A stretch of DNA of 64,000 nucleotides, from assembly GCF_901000735.1 (NCBI RefSeq), contig NC_081545.1:3702583-3766582 (forward strand). Direction: 5' to 3'. The notes below the pieces were generated by a model. It had not been told where the DNA came from. It saw only the letters and a program-made list of their open reading frames with translations, and made no database searches. The DNA is from Corylus avellana (lineage: Eukaryota; Streptophyta; Magnoliopsida; Fagales; Betulaceae). Position 1 is the first letter of the stretch. Each line of letters begins with the position of its first letter. The translations under genes and the position numbers were made by a program. Positions 1 through 9,385 of this stretch are shown here, in pieces.

Positions 1-632
1 ATGTTTGGTTGCATTAAAAAGTTTATGTTTTGGTCGTATAAATTTTAGGTGGCAACATGGCCCCATTTTAATTTTTTTATTGTTTAAAATCTTTTAATTT
101 TAAAATCAAAATTAAAAAAAAAAAAAAAAGAGGAAGGGGTGGTTGGCCACCTCCTATTCCCAGTTGAGCCTTGGAGGTGGCCGAACCACCCCCAAGGGCC
201 GGTTAGAGGTGGCTGAAGCCACTCTTATGGTCATTGGGAGTGAATCAGCTACATTCAAGGGCCAAAAAGAGAGAGAAAGAAAAAAAAAAAAAAAATTAAT
301 GAGTTTAGTGAATTTGGTACTTAGGGATGGCCGAGAGCCATGGGGGTGGCTTCGACCACCCCCACCATTCCACCAACCGCTTGGGAGTGGCCGAAGTCAC
401 CTCATGGCCCTTTGGCCACCTCCAACCAGCCCTTGGGGGTTGTTCAGCTACCCCAAGGCTCAACTGGGGTGGCTAACCACCCCTTCCTCTTTTTTTTAAT
501 TTTTTTATTAAGTTTTTCTCATTTTTAATTTTGATTTTAAAATTAAAAGATTTTAAACAATAAAAAATTAAAATAGGGCCATGTACTCTTTATATAGTTA
601 AAACATGAACATTTTAATACAACCAAGCATTT
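1..632. mobile_element. TIR element (MITE-like) with GTGG-rich core, left end at window edge
   Basis: Positions 1-118 are the inverted complement of about 520-632: the outer motif atgtttggttgcatt pairs with a mirrored aacattttaatacaaccaagcat, and the inner AT-rich parts also pair. The core (about 130-490) is made of degenerate ggtggc / gccacc / ccaaccacccc units like the clusters near 10.4, 24, 25, 33 and 62 kb. No transposase is seen, so it is non-autonomous. The left terminus probably lies just outside the window, so no target duplication can be checked. ORFs in the core are products of the repeat. Confidence 0.7.
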
Positions 633-1270
633 CTCAACTAATGAAAGAATGAGAAAATAACGAAAGAAAAATGTATTAGCATATCTATATGCAAAGCAAC
701 GGAAGCAATCGAGGGTTATTTGTCTTTAATTAGAATATTTGTCTGACATTACTTTGGTTGAAAATGACAACATCCTTAATTGCGTTACAGCGGCCCATAT
801 ACGGACTATATCTATGGCTCTCAGGCAGTCAGACCTCAGCATTTTAGGCTTATAGCATTAATTGGGCCTACTTCGTAGGACACCCCTCTTCTTTCTTTTT
901 ATTTTTTATTATATTATTATTATAAAGAGCAAGATTATATTTCATCAACTAAAAAGGAGCAAAATACATAAACCTGCCTGGAAAACCGTAAAAAAATTTC
1001 TTACTAGAGCAAATTATTATGAAGGCAAAGAAAAAGAAATTTGAACAAAATTGTTTCGAAATGCAATGAAATCCTAAAGTCACTTTAGAATTAGTATTTT
1101 TTTAGAGTAAACGAAAATCCCCTTAAAATAAAATTTGCACAAAAGAGAGTTGTAGGAGAAATAGAAAAGTTATATGATTATGTGTCCATACATATAACCA
1201 AATGGTCATATTTATAATGATTTTTGGCACATTTAACCCTCCAAAATCATTTTGCACATGAAAATGGCTC
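633..1270. other. Intergenic, no gene seen
   Basis: AT-rich DNA with short homopolymer runs. The one 60-codon ORF (862-1044) is low-complexity and resembles no family I know. Confidence 0.5.
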
Positions 1271-1918
1271 AATTGGCCGAAGTTCTCTTAAGTATTCTAC
1301 AATTAAAATCGGGCCTCATAACATTTAAAGTCCTTGCCCGTGTGTGTCATAGTTGACTAGCTCTTTTTTCCATCACTTAATTTATTGTTAATATTAAGTA
1401 AAGAATATTTTTTATAAACTAGTTGACTTCTTTGTATTCAACCAAAATAGAATAAAACTTTTCTCTCTACACTTCAAAATTTTAGTTTTTTGATTGACTT
1501 AAAAAATGTAAATCTTTCAAGTAAATGCACATAAAATCTTTTATATACAAAATATATTTATAATTATCTGAAATACTCTCAATTTGCTTAAGTCCTCTTA
1601 AGTCTTCTACAATTGAAATTGGGCCTCATAACATTCAAAGTCTTTGCTCTTGCGTATGTCATAGCTGGCTAGCTCTCTTCTACATCACTCAATTTATTGT
1701 TAATGTTAAGTAAGGAGTGTTCCTTATAAACTAGTTGGCTTCTTTATATTTAGTCAATGTAAGATAAAACTTTTCTCCCTACACTTCAAAATTTTGGTTT
1801 TTTTTATTTATTTTTTTATTATTTATTTTTTGATTGACTTAAAAGATGTAAATCTTTCAAGTAAATGCACATAAAATCTTTTATATACAAAATCTATTTA
1901 TAATTATTTGAAATACTC
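1271..1918. repeat. Diverged direct tandem duplication, units of about 309 and 339 bp
   Basis: Unit 1 (1271-1579) and unit 2 (1580-1918) share, in the same order, cctcttaag..tctacaatt, gggcctcataacatt, aatttattgttaat, ataaactagttg, a run tcaagtaaatgcacataaaa and taattat.tgaaatactc. Unit 2 is longer because of a T-rich expansion near 1800-1830. Scattered substitutions show an old duplication. No coding potential. Confidence 0.85.
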
Positions 1919-2149
1919 AAAATAAATAATTTTATTTATTCATTTAAAATAAATTTAACAAAATCAGCCCTTGTGAGTACATCCATTTGCAATTAGCTCT
2001 TTGTCATATAAAAGTTGGATGACAGCTCCTTGCAATAAGCAAACAAAAAACAAATAGTCCCTACACTCAACGTCCATTCTCATTTTTGAGGAAAACCTTC
2101 CAATGTCATGTAAGCAACAATTATATTATGACAAGTGTCACTCATAATA

Positions 2150-2186
<37 letters not shown>

Positions 2187-3034
2187 AAGGGTGGTCAAGT
2201 TACCCCTTTTAACCAGATAGGGGCCAAACGACCCTATAGTAGTCATCCATTGATTGAATCCAATGGCCCAAGTATTAGATTGGGCAAAAGTCCATTTAGA
2301 CTCATTAGTGCATGATGGCCTGCATCAAAAGCCCAAACTCGATCAAGTTGTAGCCTAGCAAGCAAGAAAGGTCACTTGGAAGCCCAAGACTAGTCTGAAA
2401 GTGGGCTAGTCTCTTTCTAAATGGCTTGAATCGAAGTCATCAAAGAACCAAAATGAAAACTTTACGAAGTGTAGCCACAAAGATTTTATTTTATTTTATT
2501 TATTTATTTTTTCAATTTGGTTGAAAAAAATTCTTTTATCTCTGTTTATAAAACACATGCGATTCTCACTAGTTCATTTGGCCCACTCAATAAATCGTTT
2601 GGCCCTTACCCATTCAAACTTAGAAGTCTTAATTGTATAAAAGTTTTGTAATCCTTACCCAATAAATCTTTTGATCCTTACCCATTCACATCTAGAAGCC
2701 CTAATTGTATAAAAAATTTGTAGTCCCTACCAGTATTGGCTACCACAAGCAAATAGGTCAGTCGAATAGAAATGAGAAAGAAATAGATTAATAAGACACA
2801 AAGGTGAGATGATGTGAGTAAAATGAGTTTTGAATTTTCTATGAGAAGAAAGTTATTTGTAAATGTGAAAAAAATGAGTGACTTTAATGGATAGAAAGAA
2901 AAAAAAAAAGAAGAATGAGTTGCTAAATGGGCATGCTAAAGAGTTTGTACATTGGGTTTGCTCTTTGTATTGGTATTTAATTAATAAGAAATTATAGCTA
3001 TTTTGTTGTTCTTTAATAACTATAATTTAATTGT

Positions 3035-3073
<39 letters not shown>

Positions 3074-3330
3074 TTTTATTCGATAGTTATAGTCTGGGTA
3101 GTCTTTAGTTCATAAAAAAACAAGCGAAAGAAAAAATTGTAAAAAAAAAAAAAAATAGTTTGGCATTACTACTAGCACACCATTAAAAAAATTCAAATAG
3201 TGTAACATCATTTATGGGTTAAATATAACAATGGTAAATATCATAAAATGGCTGTTCTCCCTCTCATATCACCTGAGGATTGTTTTTTTATTTTTGTCTC
3301 AAACGTCTATTTCAATGACACATTTGATTG
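1919..3330. other. Intergenic, with a short tandem duplication and simple repeats
   Basis: Holds an A run at about 2152-2180, a diverged head-to-tail duplication of about 72 bp (2589-2660 and 2661-2731, sharing cccttacccattca and ctaattgtataaaa), a (TA)n microsatellite at 3039-3070 and another A run near 3140. No ORF with protein-like composition. Confidence 0.6.
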
Positions 3331-3332
3331 CT

Positions 3333-3526
3333 ATTGGTTATTGGCTATTGGCTATCGGCTTTATAAAAGTCGCCGGCGCTGAGTATCCAAGATAGTGACC
3401 GTCACTTTAGGTCCAGCATTAGCTCTAAAAATAGCTTTAAAAAAAGCCCCAACGACTAAGATATCTACACGCACCTCTCACATGCTTTGTTTTTTTGGGA
3501 ACTGGTAAGCATTAGGTAACCACGTG
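3333..3526 (+). promoter_or_regulatory. Candidate promoter motifs upstream of the SIP1 aquaporin
   Basis: Three inverted CCAAT boxes (ATTGG at 3333-3337, 3340-3344 and 3347-3351) lie just before a TATAAAAG box (3362-3369). A G-box CACGTG follows at 3521-3526. The TATA box is about 430 bp before the ATG, so transcription from it needs a long leader or a leader intron. An ag|g acceptor-like site near 3652 would permit one. The motifs are seen; their use is inference. Confidence 0.35.
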
Positions 3527-3793
3527 AAAAAGGTTTGATGAAGCAGCGGTCCTTCTCAAGCACACAAAAATGGCGTAAAAGTTAAGCTTATTCTACTACT
3601 CTACAAACCCACAAAAATACAGATATAGATAGATTAAATTATTAATTACAGGTTTGGTGGCCGGCATCTCCATTAATTTTTGTTTCTTTTGGAGGGATGC
3701 TGAAATTCCAGTACTGCTTGGTTACTTTGTTGCTGCTCGTTATACAAGTAAAAGGATCAGAAGATTGAGAGCAAAGAGAGAAAGTGGGGATCG

Positions 3794-5529
3794 ATGGGTG
3801 TGATGAGGGCGGCGATCGGAGATGCAATATTGACATCCTTGTGGGTTTTTAGCACGCCGATGATGGGAATCCTCACACCCATCATTGCTACATACGTCGG
3901 CGTTCAACCCAAGTCACTGGCGGGCCTCTTCATCACCACCCTCCTTGCCACCACTCTTGTACTTATATTCAGGCTGATTGACAAGGCCTTGGGTGGTGCC
4001 AGCTTCAATCCCTCCACCACCGTCTCCTTCTACGCCGCCGGCCTTAAACCCGACTCGTCTCTCGTCTCCATGGCCGTGCAATTTCCAGCTCAGGCTGCCG
4101 GCGGATTGGTTGGTGCCAAAGCTATATTGCAGGTAATTGTTAATCAACAAAACTTCTGGAAAGCCTACTATAATAAGATCATTCCAGCTATAAGGGGTAT
4201 TCTTCTTAGTGAGAAAGCACAATTCTCTATTTTACCTACTCATTTTTTAATACCAATTTCAACAGATTTTTTATTTTCATTATTTATTTTATTAAATATA
4301 TTTTTTTAATCTTTCATATTATTATTATTATTATTTTTATCCGCTTTTGTATCATCTTGTAAATTGCAATAGAATTGATATATGTAGCATACGGCCGGTA
4401 TATTATTTTTATTTTTTCATTTTTAGTTTGTCAATTATATAAATGCTATTCAATTTTTTTTGGAGAGTTTTTAGTAATTCAAAAGACTTGAATTTGTATC
4501 ATAAATTCATGAACAAAGAAGAGAGAAGAGAGAGAAAATAATGTGAAAATAATATTATATTCAACAATTTAATATACTACAGAATAGTGATATGAAGCTA
4601 TTTACTGTAGCAGTTAGGGTATAATAGCTAATATGAAACTATTCTGTTGGAGCAAAAAAAATGGACAAAAATAGCTAAATGTAACTAATATCTTCATTTT
4701 AGATATACTGCTGGAAATGCTCTTAGAAACGGACAAAGTTTCCCTCTAAACTGGGTTGGATGAACTTCCACCAACTCAGTCTATAAAAATGACATGTGTC
4801 TATTTTAATAACATGTGAGATGTACATGAGTTTTTAATATTATTTATTCCAACTTTTTCCATACTATTAAAAAATTATGTGCATCCCACATATTCAAATG
4901 ACACATGTAATTTTTATAGACTGAGTTGGAGGAAGTTTATCCAATCAAGTTTGGAAGAAAACTTTGTCCTTTAAGAACCCAAACATTAATTTTTTAGAAA
5001 CTAAAAAATTGTTAAATGACATTTGTCACTTATTAGAATAGATTGAAGAAAATTTTTTCCAAACCAATTTAGAGAAAATTTGTATCCATTGTTAAATTAC
5101 TATTTATTTAATTTTAAATTTAATAATTTAATTAATATTCTAATATAGGTGATGCCGACCCAATACAAGCACAGGCTTAAGGGACCATACCTGAAAGTGG
5201 ACTTGCTTACCGGAGTCGTGGCGGAGGCGGCGTTGAGCCTTGGGCTTAGCTTTGCCATCCTTTTCATTGTGCTCAAGGGTCCTAAAAATCCACTGCTAAA
5301 GGTGTGGTTGATTGCTGTGGCAACTGTGGGAATGGTTGTTGCAGGGTCTGGTTACACAGGGCCATCCATGAACCCTGCCAACGCCTTTGGGTGGGCATTT
5401 GTGAATAATCAGCATAATACTTGGGAACATTTTTATGTTTACTGGATTGGTTCCTTCACTGGAGCAACTTTGGCTGGTTGGATCTATCGGTTTCTCTTTA
5501 TTCTACCAATCAAGCAGAAGAAAGCCTGA
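3794..5529 (+). CDS. SIP1: Aquaporin, small basic intrinsic protein 1 (SIP1) type, two exons
   Basis: Exons 3794-4132 and 5149-5529 join in phase 0 (GT donor after ..AKAILQ, AG acceptor before VMPTQYKH) to give 239 residues, the usual SIP length. It has the six-membrane-helix MIP fold with two half-helix motifs: a first NPA box changed to NPS (residues 72-74, GGASFNPST) and a canonical NPA (188-190, GPSMNPANAFGW). The C-terminus is lysine-rich (LPIKQKKA), typical of SIPs, which in plants sit in the ER membrane and conduct water. Reading past 4132 runs into intronic sequence, whereas splicing restores the family alignment. The start is the first in-frame ATG, and MGVMRAAIGDA matches SIP1 N-termini. 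The intron (about 1.0 kb) holds a MITE. No broken codon is seen, so this is the one gene here I think is functional. Residues beyond NPA were not modelled. Confidence 0.93.
4731..4969. mobile_element. MITE inside the SIP1 intron
   Basis: Starts ggacaaagtttccctc and ends with its complement (gaaaactttgtcc). The arms extend about 70 bp on each side, including the pair ccaactcagtctataaaaat / atttttatagactgagttgg. The interior is AT-rich with no ORF. It lies wholly in the intron. The flanks (..cttagaaac / tttaagaac..) are similar but not identical, so I do not claim a target duplication. Confidence 0.8.
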
Positions 5530-5590
5530 TGAAGAAGCATTTAGATAAGAGGTTTTTTCTTTTTTCTTTTTTATTCTCAATAGTAAAGTG

Positions 5591-5596
5591 AATAAA
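5591..5596 (+). terminator. AATAAA polyadenylation signal candidate for SIP1
   Basis: AATAAA lies about 60 bp after the SIP1 stop codon in a T-rich stretch, a suitable place for a plant near-upstream element. The actual cleavage site cannot be seen. Confidence 0.45.
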
Positions 5597-5599
5597 TTT

Positions 5600-6724
5600 G
5601 CTCTTTCTCATTAATTGCATCAAAGCATATATTAATGTTGAATTCGAACCCTACCCCTACTTTACCTTGATTTCGGGAGTTATAAATATCAGGTGTTAGC
5701 TAGGTTTTACTATTGAGGAGGAAAATGTTGCAATAATTAAATTCAACATTTTCATTATAGCTTAAGAAACAATTAATGATCGGTCAATTAAGAGTATATA
5801 TATGATGTCGAGTAGAACTAAGATCGTTCCGACAACATATGATAGTAAGCAAAAATTAAGAATTTGAAGACTGTCAAGATAATTCAAGAAGAAATAAAAT
5901 AATGATTAAGTTTGAGAAAATACAATAGAGGTTAGCTCTCAAAGTAATATTATTAAAAATTTAGAATGAAGAATTAGGCTCACAAGTATAGCTGAAGCAG
6001 ACAAATAGGGGCAAAACTACCCGTTGCGTTGGGGGGGAACTCCAAAACTTTTAAAAATATCTTTAAATTGTACCGTTTCTTTTTATGACTTGAATCCCCA
6101 AAATTATTTTTTTATCCTAAAAAATCATCATCTTTTAGTTGTCTGTCTCCCTCATCTAAAATCCTGATTTCACCATTGCAAAAGATTTTTTGCAAAAAAA
6201 AAAAAAAAAAAAAAGGGTTTAATTATTACATAAAATCAAAATACGAAATAAAATAAAGATTCTGCAATTTTTTTTTTTTTTTTGGTAAAATCCAATAATA
6301 AAATCACTACAAAAATGAGAAAATAAATATTTCATAATATGACAAAAAATAACTTGAAATAATGATTTTGAAGGAAAAACAATGGATTTTGGGCCCAAAA
6401 ACGGTGCTCATTTAGCATTGCTCAATGGCCATGATGTACACGCTGAAAAAAGCTTTTCAGATTTTGGTCATATACGCGATTACGATACTCACAGCCAAAG
6501 TTATGCCTGATTTACTACCTAATGCGCAATATTATTCTTCCATTTATGTATGGCTTTATTGATTCTCTTGTCATTCTTGTGTTGATTTTCTCTTTCAAGA
6601 TATTCTAGTGTCATTAATTCAGTATTAGACAACTCAATCTCTACTGACTCTCTTGCATCAGTATGTTATGCATTTTTAAAAAATGGTATTATGCAGTAAC
6701 TGATCAAGAAGATGTGCAGAGTGG
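5600..6724. other. Intergenic, no gene seen
   Basis: SIP1 3' flank with poly(A) and poly(T) runs near 6191-6214 and 6269-6283. No ORF or structural repeat that I can support. Confidence 0.5.
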
Positions 6725-6729
6725 GGCAA

Positions 6730-6986
6730 TGTAAAATGCAAATAATACGGAAACGTTTTGCTGCCTTACTCAATTGAGTAGAGGCTATTGTATATATAGA
6801 AGAAGTTGTTACATATTTTCAAAATTTGAACTTTACAAAACCATCTATTATGAATCTATGATAAGGCTAGGATTATCTAAAATGATTCAAATAGCATATG
6901 AGAGTTTATTTTCCTAAGGTATATCCAAATGTTGTGAAGAATTCAAAACTTGTAGTTAAGAGGTTGGTTAAAAATTATCCATTACA
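6730..6986 (-). repeat. 3' LTR of the copia element (257 bp)
   Basis: In plus orientation it runs from tgtaaaatgcaaataat to aattatccattaca. It shares both ends and the block ttactcaattgagtagagg with the other LTR but has about 124 bp more in the middle, so one LTR carries an internal deletion. Confidence 0.88.
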
Positions 6987-6999
6987 CGCCCCTTCAAGC

Positions 7000-7700
7000 T
7001 CAGAGGAAGTGAAATAATTTGAAGCTTGTCTCGAAGCTTAGTGAACCGAAGAAAAGATAATGGTTTTGTGAAGATGTCGTTTACTTGATCTTTACTGGAA
7101 ATGAACCAAATATCAAGAGTCTTGGAGGCCATCATGTCACAAACAAAATGAAAATCAATTTGCACATGTTTGGCACGAGCATGAAAAATTAGATATTTGA
7201 TGAGAGGTAGGTGGCACCTNNNNNNNNNNNNNNNNNNNNNNNNNNNNNNNNNNNNNNNNNNNNNNNNNNNNNNNNNNNNNNNNNNNNNNNNNNNNNNNNN
7301 NNNNNNNNNNNNNNNNNNNTCAAGCTCAGAGGAAGTGAAACAATTCGAAGCTTGTCTCGAAGCTAATTAGTGAACCGAAGAAAAGATGGCTTTGTGAAGA
7401 TGTCGTTTACTTGATCTTTACTGGAAATGAACCGAATATCAAGAGTCTTGGAGGCCATCATGTCACGAACAAAATGAAAATCAATTTGCACATATTTGGC
7501 ACGAGCATGAAAAATTAGATATTTGATGAGAGGTAGGTGGCACCTATGTTGTCGCACCATAACACGGGAGGCATTGATATAGAAACACCAAGTTCAGTTA
7601 ATAACGACTTTAACCATGAGATTTCAGCTGTAGTCGACTTTGAAGTCGACAGACGTGATGTAGGAATTGAGAATGAGAAAATCCCTATGGTCGAGACATT
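7000..7700 (-). pseudogene. Copia RNase H / polyprotein C-terminus, duplicated around a gap
   Basis: The minus strand reads the typical end of a Ty1/copia polyprotein: [17 protein letters not shown], then [17 protein letters not shown], a stop, then [32 protein letters not shown] and [18 protein letters not shown]. The stop sits where the family has NPIFHAR, and a small deletion (..FTKPSFLRF) damages one copy. The final part is present twice, at 6990-7219 and 7320-7548, on either side of the N run. One copy may be an assembly duplicate. Confidence 0.85.
7220..7319. other. Assembly gap (100 N) flanked by a direct duplication
   Basis: About 230 bp left of the gap (6990-7219) are repeated almost exactly right of it (7320-7548), both ending at gaggtaggtggcacct. 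This is expected if two contig ends overlap but were not merged. Confidence 0.85.
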
Positions 7701-7749
7701 TAAACTTCTTCAATAAATACATTTGTTATATCTATTTGTTTGATAGACC

Positions 7750-8460
7750 AGCTAAGAAATTGCAATGGAAATGAACTCAAGTTGATCATCAATGTGCTGA
7801 GATGAAGAAGACGTAGATGTGAGAGGATGAGGAACGTACAATGTGGGTTGGATGAAGAGATTGACTAGAAGGAGCCGTGGAAATGAACATGGGCTGTAAC
7901 ATAATAGTATTCGAAGATGGACGGCGGGATTGAGATACAAACTGGATTGAAACGGAAAAACATTTTCCGCAATTAAAAATGACATCGTGAGATATATGAA
8001 GACGACAAGTATCAAGATTAAGACGTGTACCCTTCGTGTCTAAGGGTACTATATTGCAAGAAAACGCATTAAGTTAAACGAGGCTGGAAATCCTAAGAAT
8101 TATATGGACGTAAATTTGACCAAAGAGAACTCCCAAAGACACATAATAAAAAATAATCTGGTGAAGAGCAAACAAGAATCTCATAAGGTGATGAATTGTA
8201 TAGAATAGGCGTAGGCGGATGATTTATAAGATAACAAGCCATCTAAAACGCATCATCCCAATAATTCAGAGGTACATGTGTATGAGAGAGTAAAGCCAAG
8301 TCTGTCTCGACTATATGGTGGTGTTTACGTTTCACCGTACCATTTTATTGGTATGTGTGAGGACAAGGGAGACGATTAGTGATCCCTAAATTTTGTGAAT
8401 TTAGGGATTTGACCACATGGGTGATAATGTTTTCTGAAAGAAGAAATGAGAGCACCGAGG
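7750..8460 (-). pseudogene. Copia integrase fragment
   Basis: The minus strand shows integrase-like stretches in several frames: ALLSHTHVPLNYWDDAF (family: W.DA), YLINHPPTPIL, SSPDYFLLCVFGSSLW, LRPYNS, and then LNLDTCRLHISHDVIF, the usual end of the copia integrase region. Stops and frameshifts interrupt it. It runs directly into RNase H below 7700 with the reverse transcriptase missing. Confidence 0.8.
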
Positions 8461-8461
8461 T

Positions 8462-8741
8462 TTAATTAATCATGTAGGTGCCAATGCAGAAAATCAGGAA
8501 TGGGAGCAAAGGTAGTGGTACCAATGCTAAGGTGAGTGGTGATAGTTTTTGGTGGTGGATAGATAGAGCCATCCACATATCGGAAAAAGGCCAACTCCCT
8601 TTAATTGAGGGACCACTTGAGCTTTCCAAAAGAGATAGTAGTCTTTGTGAGTTTGATTGGAAAGCGCGCAATTGTAGAGGTTGTGGAGAGCTGTGTGTGG
8701 GTTGGAGGAAGGTGCGGTGGTGCACGCTATGCGTAGGAATA
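8462..8741 (-). pseudogene. Copia gag 5' end fused to integrase remnant
   Basis: Just inside the primer-binding site the minus strand reads YYLFWKAQVVPQLKGVGLF followed, after a shift, by a DGSI-like turn and PIPDFLHWHLHDQL. This is the start of a copia gag (family pattern NYLFWR.Q..P.L.G..L.G..DG). The gag is cut short near 8462 and joined to integrase sequence, marking a deletion junction. Plus-strand ORFs here are antisense shadows. Confidence 0.7.
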
Positions 8742-8753
8742 GCTCTAATACCA

Positions 8754-8886
8754 TGTAAAATACAAATAAATGGAAATGTGGTTTGCTGTCTTACTCAATT
8801 GAGTAGAGGTACAGAACTTTATGAATGCTGTGATGAATTCAAAACTTCCAGTTAAGAGGTTGGTTGAGAATTATCCTTAATTTACA
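8754..8886 (-). repeat. 5' LTR of the copia element (133 bp, internally deleted)
   Basis: Runs from tgtaaaatacaaataa to ccttaatttaca in plus orientation and is followed by the target duplicate GGCAA (8887-8891). The matching LTR in the other palindrome arm (26968-27100) is also 133 bp, so the short form predates the arm duplication. Confidence 0.88.
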
Positions 8887-8891
8887 GGCAA

Positions 8892-9385
8892 TGTGAAGGG
8901 TTTGAGCTAGCTAGCTTAAGCTTCCCTTGGCTAGGCTAATGAACTTTAAAATTAAGTAGACAATCGGAAAGAGAAAGAACAAAACTTTATTTGACTTGGA
9001 AAAAACACACAATATGCTAGAATATATATATAATACATCATGAAGTTTAAATTCAACTGGGAGTTAAGTCTTTCTCACAACGAAGAAAAGAAAACTCACA
9101 ATATTATGCTAGGACATGAAACTTCTAATTAACAAGCAGATTATTCTGGTAGTACTGCAAGAAGCGATAGAATGTGTTAAGCACATCACTACCACCATAT
9201 ATATATAGCGCTCCCTGTGTTCGCCTTTCCACTACTGAAAACGCAAGAACAAAGGGAGAGATAGCCTTTTGGACCATGTTTACAGCAGCAGCAGCAGCAG
9301 CAAATTCATGACCACAAAAGCTTAGAAACTTTGAAGTTGCAAAGGGGAACTCTTCTCTTGTAAGTACGAGAAGATAGGGATCTCT
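8892..9385. other. Flank between copia element and APR-like gene
   Basis: Mirrored at about 26469-26962. Holds a (cag)n run at about 9283-9300. On the minus strand, beyond the TAG that ends the APR-like ORF, the same frame continues with RDPYLLVLTREEFPF, then CGHEFAAAAAAVNMVQKAIS and YIYGGSDVLNAFYRFLQYY. This looks like real old coding sequence that I do not recognise. Confidence 0.55.

Larger units (their letters stand above)
6730..8886 (-). mobile_element. Internally deleted Ty1/copia LTR retrotransposon with 5-bp target duplication
   Basis: The LTRs (6730-6986 and 8754-8886) start TG and end CA, and are bounded by the direct repeat GGCAA at 6725-6729 and 8887-8891. In element orientation (minus) a primer-binding site close to the initiator tRNA-Met type lies at 8753-8742 (tggtattagagc) and a purine tract (gaaggggcg) abuts the 3' LTR at 6987. 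In between are, in order, a gag start, an integrase piece and the end of RNase H. The reverse transcriptase and most of gag are missing, so the element is non-autonomous and dead. The interior also holds a 100-N gap. Confidence 0.9.

Noticed and set aside
143..528. Proline/tryptophan-rich ORFs in the GTGG core
   Set aside because: Translations of the GGTGGC repeat; similar ORFs appear on both strands at every cluster.
8478..8855. 125-codon plus-strand ORF
   Set aside because: Antisense to the copia gag start and LTR; the minus strand gives the family match.
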